In this document: piece by piece, positions 1 through 8,843 of the stretch
How the letters are laid out: every line of letters starts with the position of its first letter
How positions within the stretch are numbered: position 1 is the stretch's first letter
NCBI RefSeq assembly: GCF_042678945.1
Contig: NZ_JBHTLM010000020.1
Span: 26,036 to 90,035 of the forward strand
Length of the DNA: 64,000 nt
DNA from: Fontibacillus puldeungensis
Lineage (GTDB): Bacteria; Bacillota; Bacilli; Paenibacillales; Paenibacillaceae
Direction of reading: 5' to 3'
Notes under the pieces: model-generated
The model's database searches: none
Told to the model about the DNA's origin: nothing
Seen by the model: the letters and a program-made list of their open reading frames with translations, nothing else
Translations under genes and position numbers: made by a program

Positions 1-2
1 CT

Positions 3-788
3 TACGACTATCCTTCCGCTCAACTTGCGGAGGAAGCGGAGGCAGATATGCTGCTTGTCGGCGATTCTCTTGGGAATGTTGTTCTTGGATACGATTCAAC
101 TATTCCTGTTACGCTTGACGATATGGTGTACCATACCCGTTCAGTGGCTAGGGGTGCACAGAATACGTTTATCGTTGCTGACATGCCGTTCATGACCTAC
201 CATGGAAGCATCGACGAGACGCTTCGAAACGTGCGCCGCTTAATGCAGGAGGGCCATGCTCAGGCCGTCAAAATGGAGGGCGGGGCTGAGATCGCGATGG
301 CGGTTCAGGCGATTGTCCAAGCCGGAGTTCCAGTTCTTGGACATATCGGTTTGACACCTCAGTCAGTAAACCAAATTGGTGGTTATCGCGTTCAAGGGAA
401 GGATGCCAAGGATGCCCGACGCTTGCTGGAAGATGCTAAGGCATTGGAAAGAGCCGGAGCGTTTGGTGTCGTTTTGGAGCTGGTTACAGAAGAAGTGGCA
501 ACGGCGATTACCAAGGAGCTATCGATCCCGACGATCGGTATTGGCGCTGGACGCGGATGTGACGGGCAAGTTCTCGTATACCATGATGTTTTAAAATATA
601 CTCCTGAATACCGGGAGAAACGATTTGTCAAAACCTATGCCGATATCGGAACGCAAATTCGAAAGGGCATTTCGGAATATGTAAAGGAAGTAAAAGGCCG
701 CGCTTTCCCGGCTCAGGAGCACGTATTTGCAGCGGAAGAAGGCGTACTTGACAACTTATACGGCAAGGGAAAGGTGGAAACACGGTAA
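3..788 (+). CDS. panB: 3-methyl-2-oxobutanoate hydroxymethyltransferase, 5'-truncated by window edge
   Basis: PanB transfers a hydroxymethyl group from 5,10-methylene-tetrahydrofolate to 2-oxoisovalerate to make ketopantoate, the first step of pantothenate synthesis, in the cytoplasm. The reading frame is already open at base 3 (YDYPSAQLAEEAEAD precedes the first visible Met at base 48), so the true start lies outside the window and roughly 20 residues are missing. Family signatures are present: VGDSLGN near the metal-binding Asp, KMEGG, GHIGLTPQS, and IGIGAG followed by CDGQVLVYHD. The stop overlaps the panC start by one base (TAATG), so the two genes are translationally coupled. Identification is secure. 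Confidence 0.96.
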   Translation, partial: YDYPSAQLAEEAEADMLLVGDSLGNVVLGYDSTIPVTLDDMVYHTRSVARGAQNTFIVADMPFMTYHGSIDETLRNVRRLMQEGHAQAVKMEGGAEIAMAVQAIVQAGVPVLGHIGLTPQSVNQIGGYRVQGKDAKDARRLLEDAKALERAGAFGVVLELVTEEVATAITKELSIPTIGIGAGRGCDGQVLVYHDVLKYTPEYREKRFVKTYADIGTQIRKGISEYVKEVKGRAFPAQEHVFAAEEGVLDNLYGKGKVETR

Positions 789-1690
789 TGAAGGTTTTTA
801 CGGAGATCCGCGCGATTCGGGAGCACATTCAGACTGAAAGATTTGCTGCGGCGGGAAAAGGGCAAAATCTAACGGTCGGGCTGGTTCCGACGATGGGATA
901 TCTGCATGATGGTCATGCTAGTCTGCTGCACAAAGCTCGCCAGATCAGCGATCTGGTCGTGCTTAGCATTTTTGTAAATCCGATTCAATTCGGACCTAAT
1001 GAGGATTATGATCGTTATCCGCGCGATGCGGAGAAGGATCTTGCACTAGCGGAACGTGAAGGCGTTGATGTAGTATTCATGCCAAGCGCCCAGGAGATGT
1101 ATCCTGAGCCGATCCGTACGAAGATCAAAGTCGAAGAGCTAACCGAACGCCTTTGCGGCGCATCCCGGCCTGGGCATTTCGACGGGGTTACCACTGTTGT
1201 GGGCAAGCTGTTCCACATCGTTCAGCCGGATCAGGCATTTTTTGGCCAAAAAGATGCGCAGCAAGTCGCCGTCATTAAGCAGATGGTCAAGGATCTCAAT
1301 TTCGGCATCGACATTATTCCGTGTCCAATCGTTCGGGAGGCTGATGGCCTTGCACTAAGTTCCCGAAACGTATATTTAACCCCCGAGCAGCGTCAAGCAG
1401 CGCTGGTACTGTCTAAGAGCCTCCACTTCGTGGAGGAAAAAGCGAAAAGCGTAGGTGGAGTGATTGTAGGCGACATCCGGTCTGATTTGATCGATACGAT
1501 CAGTAGCGAACCACTGGCGGAAATCGATTATGTGGAAATTACCAAGTTTCCCGATCTAACCGCGCTTGAGGATCCGGATCGGCTCGATTCAATTGGAAGT
1601 GATGTATTGATCGCTTTAGCCGTAAAATTTGGCTCCACGCGTTTGATCGACAATGTCATTTTGGAAAAGAAGGTGCTTACGTCATGTTAA
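788..1690 (+). CDS. panC: pantothenate synthetase (pantoate--beta-alanine ligase)
   Basis: PanC condenses pantoate with beta-alanine using ATP, through a pantoyl-adenylate intermediate. The protein has 300 residues, slightly longer than the usual 280 or so. It shows the nucleotidyltransferase-type HxGH motif as HDGH at residues 40-43 (after VPTMGYL), FVNPIQFGPNEDYDRYPR, FFGQKDAQQ and SSRNVYL, the last being the KMSKS-like loop. It starts on the base overlapping the panB stop and ends 7 bases inside panD, so panB-panC-panD form a tight operon that supplies both precursors of pantothenate and joins them. Confidence 0.97.
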   Translation: MKVFTEIRAIREHIQTERFAAAGKGQNLTVGLVPTMGYLHDGHASLLHKARQISDLVVLSIFVNPIQFGPNEDYDRYPRDAEKDLALAEREGVDVVFMPSAQEMYPEPIRTKIKVEELTERLCGASRPGHFDGVTTVVGKLFHIVQPDQAFFGQKDAQQVAVIKQMVKDLNFGIDIIPCPIVREADGLALSSRNVYLTPEQRQAALVLSKSLHFVEEKAKSVGGVIVGDIRSDLIDTISSEPLAEIDYVEITKFPDLTALEDPDRLDSIGSDVLIALAVKFGSTRLIDNVILEKKVLTSC

Positions 1691-2067
1691 GAACGATGAT
1701 GAAATCTAAAATTCACCGGGCAACCGTAACGGAAGCAAATTTGAATTATGTTGGCAGTATCACGATTGACGAGAATTTGATGGAAGCTGCAGATATTCTT
1801 GAAAATGAAAAAGTACAAATCGTCAATAACAATAACGGGGCTCGCCTAGAAACCTACGTCATTCCGGGACCTCGTGGCAGTGGTGTTATCTGTTTGAATG
1901 GCGCGGCAGCAAGACTGGTTCAGCCGGGCGACAATGTAATAATTATATCGTACGCTCAAATGTCCGCAGAGGAACTGCGTAGCCATAAGCCAACCGTCGT
2001 TTTCGTGGACGAAAACAATCGGACCGTCGAAAAAGCCAATCAAGAGCTGCATGCGGTGATTCGTTAA
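1684..2067 (+). CDS. panD: aspartate 1-decarboxylase proenzyme
   Basis: PanD makes beta-alanine from L-aspartate. It is a pyruvoyl enzyme that cleaves itself between Gly24 and Ser25, the Ser becoming the pyruvoyl group. With the ATG at 1684 the motif YVGSITID puts Gly and Ser exactly at 24 and 25, which supports this start. The length of 127 residues is normal. NGAAARL and the Tyr-containing ISYAQM segment are also typical. The gene overlaps the end of panC by 7 bases and closes the pantothenate operon. No clear terminator follows; a 120-base spacer leads to the TPR gene. Confidence 0.97.
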   Translation: MLRTMMKSKIHRATVTEANLNYVGSITIDENLMEAADILENEKVQIVNNNNGARLETYVIPGPRGSGVICLNGAAARLVQPGDNVIIISYAQMSAEELRSHKPTVVFVDENNRTVEKANQELHAVIR

Positions 2068-2187
2068 TTTAGCCGGCTTTTACCGCGGAACATGCAATTC
2101 CTGGTCAAGGGAATGAAAAGGCCGTCCAAAACAAAAAATGAAGTTAAGGCTCGGACTGATTTCATTTTCGTTAAGGGTGGGATGTGA

Positions 2188-2820
2188 ATGATGTTTCAGC
2201 ATGTTTTTGCGGAAATGAATGAGATGTTGGACGAAATTTCCCGTAAGTATCCGGTAGCCCAAGGTGATCAAAAGCAGGACCTTGTACACAAATGGCGTTT
2301 GCTCAAGCATATGAGCGACGGAATTATTGAGGAATGGCTTTGTTTTGAGGAGAAGATGGGTGTGCTGCGCCAAAACATTGGAAACATTGACATACAGGAT
2401 ATGCCAGTGCTACCCGAAATGGACTCAGTCCCATTCATCAAAGGCCAAGGGTATTATAAGCTGCTGATGTTTTCTGAGGCGTTGCCGCAGTTCCAGCAGT
2501 TGCTTGAGCAGTTTCCTGAAAGTATGGTTGGTCGGACTTATCTGGCGATGTGCCACATGCATCTGGAACAAAGCGATGAAGCGACCGAGCATTTCAAGCA
2601 GGTGCTTAGGGTTGCGACAAATAAGCGAATGCGTTCGGTAATTTACAATGCATTAGGCTGCATCGAAGCTCAAAAAGGAACTTTTACCAAGGCAAAAGAA
2701 TTTTTTACGTTAGCTTATCACAGTGATCCTTCCCTTCCGGAGCCTTTAGCTAACTTAGAGGCATGTCTAAACAGTAAGGGGAAACTGATCTACAGCAACG
2801 AACTGACGTCATTATTGTAA
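2188..2820 (+). CDS. tetratricopeptide-repeat protein of unknown function
   Basis: A 210-residue soluble protein without signal peptide or membrane segment. The N-terminal 80 residues are helical and not recognised. From about residue 88 three TPR-like helical pairs follow: YYKLLMFSEALPQFQQLLEQ, then TYLAMCHMHLEQSDEATEHF, then NALGCIEAQKGTFTKAKEFF. TPR units normally act as protein-binding scaffolds. Two Met codons (2188 and 2191) are both possible starts behind AGGGTGGG. The gene lies alone between panD and dinG and ends at a good hairpin terminator. Its partner and role cannot be read from the sequence. Confidence 0.85.
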   Translation: MMFQHVFAEMNEMLDEISRKYPVAQGDQKQDLVHKWRLLKHMSDGIIEEWLCFEEKMGVLRQNIGNIDIQDMPVLPEMDSVPFIKGQGYYKLLMFSEALPQFQQLLEQFPESMVGRTYLAMCHMHLEQSDEATEHFKQVLRVATNKRMRSVIYNALGCIEAQKGTFTKAKEFFTLAYHSDPSLPEPLANLEACLNSKGKLIYSNELTSLL

Positions 2821-2846
2821 TTATATTGGAGTCGTAGATGTCAGCT

Positions 2847-2895
2847 GAGCGATGCGATCATCCGCAGGAAGTGCGGCGCATCGCTCGTTTTGTTT
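2847..2895 (+). terminator. Rho-independent terminator after TPR gene
   Basis: GAGCGATGCG (2847-2856) pairs perfectly with CGCATCGCTC (2877-2886), followed by GTTTTGTTTG. It separates the pan/TPR genes from dinG. Confidence 0.8.
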
Positions 2896-2994
2896 GTGAT
2901 GTAATTTACATAGAGATATTGTATTAATTTTCAAATTGGCATTCTTCTGTTATGCTGTAATGTAGACTGGAATGAAAGGGACTTATATACGCAA

Positions 2995-5856
2995 ATGAAA
3001 TATGCAGTGCTCGATTTTGAAACTACAGGCAATCAGTCCTTTGATGAAATCATTCAAGTGGGACTTGCGATTATAGAACCGGATAGGACGATTTCTCAGG
3101 TGTATAACTCCTTCGTTAAGCCTAGTATCCCGATCCCTCCGTTTATTACCGGGCTCACCGGGATCACGGAAGAGCATGTGAAGGATGCTCCGGAGCTAGA
3201 CGAAGTGATGATGGAGATGGTTCCGCTTCTGAATGATGTCGTACTTGTCGGGCACAATGTAGCCTTTGATTTCAACTATTTGCAAAGTGCATTGGACAAA
3301 ACGGGTTATTTGCCCTTTACGGGCAGGATTCTTGATACGATGGATTTCTTGAAAATCATGTTTCCATCACTCATGTCTTATCAGCTTGGCATGGTGGCGG
3401 CGGAGTTTGATGTGCAGCACGATCGTCCACATCAGGCCGACAGTGATGCATTGGCAACGGCGCTCATTTTTTTGAAGTGCCTTGAAGAATGTGAAAGCCT
3501 ACCGCTTCTGACCATACAGCGATTAGTGGATTTGTTTGCCGGCGAGGACAGCGACTTAGGTTGGTTCTTTGATGCGTTGCTTCAGGAAAAGGAACGCGAG
3601 GCAAATCCGAATGAAGGCGGATTTACGTACTATCGTCAATTTGCGCTGCAAGCTGAGGATTGGATGGATATCGAAACGCCTCGAAATGCGCTTTTGGACA
3701 ATCCGCTGGAGGATATCACCTTCGAGCAGTTTATGGATCAGGTACGTGAACGTCTGCGTGAGCGCCTGCCGCAATATGAGGAACGGGAAGCGCAGAACAT
3801 GATGCTTCATGAAGTGATGAAGGCCTTTGACGAGGACAAACATCTTTTGGTAGAAGCTGGAACAGGGACCGGAAAATCGTTAGGTTACTTACTTCCTGCA
3901 ATATATCATAGCGTTAAACAGGATGAGAAGGTTATGGTAAGTACACATACGATTAACCTTCAGGAGCAGCTTAGAGAGCGAGATATCCCACTGCTGACCG
4001 AGGTCGTTCCGTTTCCTTTTCTGGCGGCTGTATTTAAGGGAAGACAACATTATTTGTGTCTGCGTAAATTTGAACATAAAATAAACAGAAGAGACTTCAC
4101 AACGCCAAAAGAAGAGGTGATGACGGCTGCACAAATGATTGTGTGGCTGACACAAACGATAAACGGTGATGACGAGGAGCTTAACTTAGGAAATCGCGGA
4201 AATGATTTTTGGGAGACAGTCGCAAGCGAGTCCGATTCATGTTTAGGTCGTTCGTGTCCGTGGTTTCGAAAATGCTTCTACCACCGGGCGAAGCACGAAG
4301 CCGGTGTGGCGGATGTGGTCATCACGAATCATTCCAAATTGTTTACGGACATTCAGGCAGGTCATCAACTGCTTCCGGGCTATGAGCGTCTGGTCATCGA
4401 TGAAGCACATCACCTGGAGGATGTGGCGGGCAAACATTTAGGGATTAATATGAAGTATTTTACAGTCATTCACACCTTAACCCGCCTATTCAAAGATAGT
4501 AAGACAGGCCAGTTTCCGAATTTGCGTATCCAGTTGCAAAGCTCGGTAAACGAAAAGTCGGCTGAGTGGTGCTCCGTTATTGACAGCTTTTATCCTACGC
4601 TTGTAGATGTGAAAGAGACCTGGGACAAGCTAAACGAGTTGCTGTTCACGCTTATGCCGGAACGCAGTGATGCTGCGCCTGGAGATCCTGGTCAATTCGT
4701 TTTTCGGCTGCTGCCGCATAAGAAGCCGAAGGATTGGGACACGCTGGCTGCGCTGGAGAACCAAATTTATGTCTCGCTTGGGGACGTGCTGCGCAAAGGA
4801 GAACGCCTGCTCAGTCAAATCAGGGAAGAGCAGGACGATATCGGATCGGAAAGCTTGCTGACCGACATCAGCGGTTTGCTTAAGGACTTGGGAACCGAAC
4901 GCGAGGCGTTGCGCTTCTTCATGAAATTAGATGGCGAAGATACCGTCTATTGGATGGAGGGTAACGGAAACTATCGCAGCCGGTCTTTGCAAATGTATGC
5001 TGTTCCCATTGATGTGAGCGCCCAACTGAAGGAGTATTTTTTCGACAGTAAGAAAAGCGTGGTCATGACCTCGGCAACTTTATCGGTTGACAAATCGTTT
5101 CAGTACATGATCGAGCAATTGGGGCTGCAGGAAGCGGCCTCCGAGGATCGGTTGATCACCTCGATGCTGCCGTCACCGTTTAACTACCGGGATCAGGCAT
5201 TGCTGGTCATTCCGAGGGATTTTCCTAGCGTCAAAGGAAGCGTTGGTGATGATCACTTCGTCACCACGCTGGTTCGGTCGTTGGCGGATACAGCCATCGC
5301 CACGAAGGGACGCATGCTCGTACTGTTTACGTCTTACCGCATGCTCCGCCAGGTTTACGACCCACTAAAGGAGCTGCTGTCCGCGGAAGGGATCACCGTC
5401 ATAGGACAAGGCATGGACAGCGGCAGCCGTACGAAGCTGACCCGTCGGTTTCAGGGACAGGATGCTTCGGTATTGCTCGGAACGAGCAGCTTCTGGGAAG
5501 GAGTAGATATTCCCGGTGAGGCTTTAACGAGCTTAGCGATTGTACGTCTACCTTTTCAGCCGCCGAATCATCCACTTGTGGAGGCAAAGAGCGAACGGCT
5601 GCAGAAGGAGAAGAAAAATCCTTTTATGAAGCTGTCAGTGCCTCAGGCTGTCATTCGTTTTAAGCAAGGATTTGGACGACTCGTCCGTACCTCACAGGAT
5701 CGGGGAATCGTGATCGTGTATGATACGCGCATCTTGGAATCATATTACGGAAAATATTTTCTATACTCTTTGCCAGGTCCGAAGATGGAGCATATGCCGC
5801 TTGGTCAAATGGTTCCACGCATATCGGAATGGTTGAATCCTGAGGAACAATCATAG
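2995..5856 (+). CDS. dinG: DinG-type helicase fused to DnaQ-family 3'-5' exonuclease
   Basis: A 953-residue two-part protein. Residues 1-180 form a DEDD exonuclease domain (DFETTG, GHNVAFDFNYL, HQADSDA). From about residue 280 a superfamily 2 XPD/DinG-like helicase follows, with Walker A (AGTGTGKS), a DEAH box (VIDEAHH) and the C-terminal GTSSFWEGVDIPG and QGFGRLVRT motifs. Four Cys at 355, 416, 421 and 427 (C-x60-C-x4-C-x5-C) match the spacing of the iron-sulfur ligands of E. coli DinG, so a [4Fe-4S] cluster is likely. The expected role is nucleic-acid unwinding and trimming in DNA repair. The ATG at 2995 has a weakish GAAAGGGA site upstream. dinG after pan genes is also the Bacillus order. 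Confidence 0.95.
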   Translation: MKYAVLDFETTGNQSFDEIIQVGLAIIEPDRTISQVYNSFVKPSIPIPPFITGLTGITEEHVKDAPELDEVMMEMVPLLNDVVLVGHNVAFDFNYLQSALDKTGYLPFTGRILDTMDFLKIMFPSLMSYQLGMVAAEFDVQHDRPHQADSDALATALIFLKCLEECESLPLLTIQRLVDLFAGEDSDLGWFFDALLQEKEREANPNEGGFTYYRQFALQAEDWMDIETPRNALLDNPLEDITFEQFMDQVRERLRERLPQYEEREAQNMMLHEVMKAFDEDKHLLVEAGTGTGKSLGYLLPAIYHSVKQDEKVMVSTHTINLQEQLRERDIPLLTEVVPFPFLAAVFKGRQHYLCLRKFEHKINRRDFTTPKEEVMTAAQMIVWLTQTINGDDEELNLGNRGNDFWETVASESDSCLGRSCPWFRKCFYHRAKHEAGVADVVITNHSKLFTDIQAGHQLLPGYERLVIDEAHHLEDVAGKHLGINMKYFTVIHTLTRLFKDSKTGQFPNLRIQLQSSVNEKSAEWCSVIDSFYPTLVDVKETWDKLNELLFTLMPERSDAAPGDPGQFVFRLLPHKKPKDWDTLAALENQIYVSLGDVLRKGERLLSQIREEQDDIGSESLLTDISGLLKDLGTEREALRFFMKLDGEDTVYWMEGNGNYRSRSLQMYAVPIDVSAQLKEYFFDSKKSVVMTSATLSVDKSFQYMIEQLGLQEAASEDRLITSMLPSPFNYRDQALLVIPRDFPSVKGSVGDDHFVTTLVRSLADTAIATKGRMLVLFTSYRMLRQVYDPLKELLSAEGITVIGQGMDSGSRTKLTRRFQGQDASVLLGTSSFWEGVDIPGEALTSLAIVRLPFQPPNHPLVEAKSERLQKEKKNPFMKLSVPQAVIRFKQGFGRLVRTSQDRGIVIVYDTRILESYYGKYFLYSLPGPKMEHMPLGQMVPRISEWLNPEEQS

Positions 5857-5892
5857 TCCTCAATCTTGCGCCAGAATAGGGGGAAACAAAGT

Positions 5893-6543
5893 ATGAAATC
5901 AGAAAAAATTTCGGATGCTGTCGTTCGCAGATTGCCGGTATACCTGCGTTTTCTGAATGAACTGAGCCGCCGCGAGGTACCTACGGTTTCTTCGCAAGAA
6001 CTTGGCCAGAAGCTGGACCTCAATCCGGCGCAAATTCGTAAGGATCTCGCTTATTTCGGCGATTTCGGGCGAAAAGGCATTGGATACGATGTCGCTTATC
6101 TGATCGAGAAAATTCAAGAAATTTTGAATTTAGACCAGCAAATCAATGTTGCTTTGGTGGGTGCTGGTAATCTTGGTCAAGCACTATCTAACTATAATGC
6201 ATACTTAAAAGATAACATGAAGATCGTGGCCGTTTTTGACGCTTCGCCTGAGAAGATCGGCAAGCAAATTAACAATATTACGATTCAGCCCATCGATGAT
6301 CTAGGCGACATGGTCAAGGCTAATAACATCCGCATCGGAATTATTACAGTCCCGGATTTTGAGGCTCAACGCGTTGCTGATCAATTGGTTGAGGCTGGAA
6401 TTAGAGCTATCTTGAATTTTGCACCGACGGTATTAAAGGTTCCGCCGGAAGTTCGAATCCATGCGGCTGACTTTACAACGGATTTGTTAAGCTTGGCTTA
6501 TTATTTGGAGGATGGAAAGGAACCGGTAAGTTATGAGTCGTAA
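5893..6543 (+). CDS. rex: redox-sensing transcriptional repressor Rex
   Basis: Rex senses the NADH/NAD+ ratio and represses fermentation and anaerobic respiration genes. The N-terminal third is a winged helix (SRREVPTVSSQELGQKLDLN, then QIRKDLAYFGDFG); the remainder is a Rossmann fold with VALVGAGNLGQAL. I chose the ATG at 5893, preceded by AGGGGGA at 8 bases, over an in-frame TTG at 5866. This gives 216 residues, the usual Rex length. The end overlaps mtaD by 11 bases. No clear Rex operator (TTGTGA-N8-TCACAA type) was seen by eye in the window. Products of hbd and ackA nearby are typical members of Rex regulons in other Firmicutes, but that link is inference. Confidence 0.95.
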   Translation: MKSEKISDAVVRRLPVYLRFLNELSRREVPTVSSQELGQKLDLNPAQIRKDLAYFGDFGRKGIGYDVAYLIEKIQEILNLDQQINVALVGAGNLGQALSNYNAYLKDNMKIVAVFDASPEKIGKQINNITIQPIDDLGDMVKANNIRIGIITVPDFEAQRVADQLVEAGIRAILNFAPTVLKVPPEVRIHAADFTTDLLSLAYYLEDGKEPVSYES

Positions 6544-7831
6544 GTGGTTGATTAAGAATGGTACGTTTGCCGTGTTAAAGGAAGATTGTACCATCGTTCG
6601 CGGATATATGCTTGTGGAAGGGGATACGATCACTTACATTGGTGAACAGCGCCCGGAAGGCGTAGAAGGGGCCGAAACATTTGATGGCAAAGGATTGCTG
6701 TTCCTGCCTGGGCTCGTAAATACGCATGGCCATGCGGCGATGTCTCTTCTTCGTGGATACGGAGATGATATGGTGCTTCAAAATTGGCTGCAGGAAAAGA
6801 TGTGGCCGATGGAAGCCAAGTTTACGGGGGCAGATGTTTATGCCGGAACAGCATTGTCCGTACTGGAAATGCTCAAAGGCGGAACAACGACGTTCCTCGA
6901 CATGTATGACCATATGGACCAAGTGGCTAAGGTCGTTGAAGAATCGGGGATTCGCGCCGTATTGACGCGAGGGGTGATCGGCCTTTGTCCTCCTGAAGTT
7001 CAGGATCAGAAGCTGCAGGAGGCTATCCGTTTCGCCCGCGATTGGCACGGTAAAGCGGATGGACGGATCACGACTATGATCTCGCCGCACGCTCCTTACA
7101 CCTGCCCGCCTGACTACATCGAGAAATTTGTTCAGGTGGCACATGATCTGGATCTTCCAATGCATACGCATATGTCGGAGACGCTTGCGGAAGTAGAGCA
7201 GAATGTCAAGGACTATGGGGCTCGGCCTGTAGAGCATCTGCGCAAACTTGGGATGTTCTCGCGTCCAACTTTGCTGGCGCACGCCGTGCATTTGACGGAC
7301 GAGGAAATTTACGTGTTAGCTGCACATCATGTTGCCGTCTCGCATAATCCGGGTAGCAACCTGAAACTGGCCAGCGGTGTGGCTCGTGTTCCGGAGCTAT
7401 TAAGCAAAGGGGTCGTTGTTTCACTGGGCACGGATGGCGCTGCGAGCAACAACAATCTCGACATGTTTGAGGAGATCAGGTTGGCTGCTCTGATTCATAA
7501 GGGTGTTTCCGGCGATCCTACCGCAGTTCCAGCATTAGAAGCTCTCAAAATGGGAACGGAGTATGGAGCGAAATCGCTCTTCATGCAAAACACAGGCAGG
7601 CTGGCTGCTGGGATGAAGGCGGATTTCATCGCGCTGAATACGGAGCAAGCTCATTTTCTGCCGAAAACGGACTACATTTCCCATGTCGTTTATTCCGCTG
7701 GTCCGAAGGATGTCGAGCATGTATGGATTAACGGCAAGCAGGTGGTTAAACACGGGGCCTGCCTCACGCTGGATGAAGAGAAGGTTCGCTTCGAGGCTCA
7801 GGCAGCATTTGAAGGTCTGCTAGCTCGCTAG
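6533..7831 (+). CDS. mtaD: 5-methylthioadenosine/S-adenosylhomocysteine deaminase (amidohydrolase)
   Basis: A 432-residue metal-dependent amidohydrolase of the TrzA/AtzB-like family. It is expected to deaminate methylthioadenosine or S-adenosylhomocysteine to the inosine derivatives in SAM recycling. Metal and active-site motifs are in order: NTHGH (first metal His pair), THMSET, LLAHAVHL and SLGTDGAASNN with the catalytic Asp. The C-terminal beta sandwich ends in VEHVWINGKQVV. It overlaps the end of rex by 11 bases. The exact nucleoside substrate cannot be told from the sequence. Other methionine-salvage genes, mtnB and mtnU, lie separately at 42.3 and 46.9 kb. Confidence 0.88.
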   Translation: MSRKWLIKNGTFAVLKEDCTIVRGYMLVEGDTITYIGEQRPEGVEGAETFDGKGLLFLPGLVNTHGHAAMSLLRGYGDDMVLQNWLQEKMWPMEAKFTGADVYAGTALSVLEMLKGGTTTFLDMYDHMDQVAKVVEESGIRAVLTRGVIGLCPPEVQDQKLQEAIRFARDWHGKADGRITTMISPHAPYTCPPDYIEKFVQVAHDLDLPMHTHMSETLAEVEQNVKDYGARPVEHLRKLGMFSRPTLLAHAVHLTDEEIYVLAAHHVAVSHNPGSNLKLASGVARVPELLSKGVVVSLGTDGAASNNNLDMFEEIRLAALIHKGVSGDPTAVPALEALKMGTEYGAKSLFMQNTGRLAAGMKADFIALNTEQAHFLPKTDYISHVVYSAGPKDVEHVWINGKQVVKHGACLTLDEEKVRFEAQAAFEGLLAR

Positions 7832-7903
7832 ATTACAGTTGGCAGTATCCGCAGCTTCAATCTGGCGGGTTCGACTGCCTACTTCGGAGAAAGGAAGAGA
7901 AGG

Positions 7904-8389
7904 TTGAGAAAGAGAACCAAATGGCTCCTGCTCTCCCTCCTGATCCTGCTGCTCGTGCTCTTTGGACTTCACCGCTTTTATATTTACGTTAATCAGGATT
8001 ATTGGAATGGTGAGTCGGCAGCCATTCAGCAGGCAAAGCAGGAGTCGGGTCTGGTGGAAAGCGATCAAGTATGGAAGTCGGTATGGGATGAAGTGTGCTG
8101 GGTCGTCAAGGGCAAGGACGAATCTGGCCGAGATATGATGGTCTGGTTGAGAAAAGATCATGCACCGGAAGTACGGCTGTTATCGGAAGGCGTTTCGGAG
8201 GATCAGGTTCGGACCCTCATCAAGGATCGATTGCCTGGTATAAAGATCGTTCGACTGCTGCCGGGGGTCTATAACGATAAGCTCGTTTGGCAGCTATTCT
8301 ATAAAGAGAAAGATCACCATTACTATCGCTTCTTCGATTTTAGTAAGGGGGAGCCGCTTGAGGAAGTGTTTACACTACCGAACCGGTAA
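7904..8389 (+). CDS. YpmB-like membrane-anchored protein (DUF5590 family)
   Basis: A 161-residue protein with one N-terminal membrane anchor (about residues 6-24, very Leu-rich) and an extracytoplasmic domain. The start is a TTG at 7904 behind GGAGAAAGGAAGAGAAGG. The order dinG...ypmB...asnS-dnaD is known from Bacillus, where YpmB sits between dinG and asnS; size, topology and place agree with that family. The function of YpmB is not established. The gene ends 50 bases before a strong terminator. Confidence 0.75.
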   Translation: MRKRTKWLLLSLLILLLVLFGLHRFYIYVNQDYWNGESAAIQQAKQESGLVESDQVWKSVWDEVCWVVKGKDESGRDMMVWLRKDHAPEVRLLSEGVSEDQVRTLIKDRLPGIKIVRLLPGVYNDKLVWQLFYKEKDHHYYRFFDFSKGEPLEEVFTLPNR

Positions 8390-8440
8390 TGGCGATTTTA
8401 CCAATTGTTAGCCTGGCCGTTATAAAGCGACTATTTGACA

Positions 8441-8480
8441 AAAGATGACTTCTGATATCCATCAGGAGTCATCTTTTTTT
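8441..8480 (+). terminator. Rho-independent terminator after ypmB-like gene
   Basis: AAAGATGACTTCTGAT (8441-8456) pairs with ATCAGGAGTCATCTTT (8461-8476), with one G-T pair, followed by a T run. Confidence 0.85.
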
Positions 8481-8556
8481 ACGAAGATTACAAGGACGGC
8501 GCCCCCTACCAAGCTGCGGGCTCGTCGCCTGTTGCCCATCGCCCGTCGCCCAGTGT

Positions 8557-8760
8557 TGAGTAGATGTATTTAGTGCAGTTATTTCATCACGTTTGCAGGG
8601 TAGGAGAAAAGTAGATGCAAAAAATACAGCTAAATAGGGCTCGTAGGCTGATGAATGGGATTTAGGCCCGATTTAAATGTACATTTTGCAACTAAAGTGG
8701 GAAAAATGAACAGTTCGGACGGATTAGATGTACTTTTTACAACTACGTGCCGTACCTTTC
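8557..8760. repeat. intergenic palindrome-rich repeat, copy A
   Basis: The 454 bases between the ypmB-like gene and the convergent AraC gene hold no supported gene. They contain four degenerate copies of a core resembling TTAGATGTACATTTTGCAGCTAAA, whose ATG triplets fall at 8564, 8615, 8677 and 8728. The spacing is therefore 51, 62 and 51 bases. The last two cores are the clearest: ATGTACATTTTGCAACTAAA at 8677 and ATGTACTTTTTACAACTA at 8728. Copies B (36.8 kb) and C (60.5 kb) share cores and linkers. Just upstream, 8490-8555 is GC-rich with CGTCGCC repeated. The role is unknown. Confidence 0.7.
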
Positions 8761-8843
8761 GGTTGAATGCATATGGTCAAGAAGAAAAATTTACAGCAAC
8801 AACGTTCAAAGGAGTCAATTGTTTTTTTACTTATAGGTTATTT

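Noticed and set aside
5866..6543. Rex operator near rex, hbd or ackA
   Set aside because: No TTGTGA-N8-TCACAA-like palindrome was found by eye upstream of these genes.
6575..7291. 238-codon minus-strand frame opposite mtaD
   Set aside because: Long, but antisense to a conserved amidohydrolase, with no domain or ribosome site.
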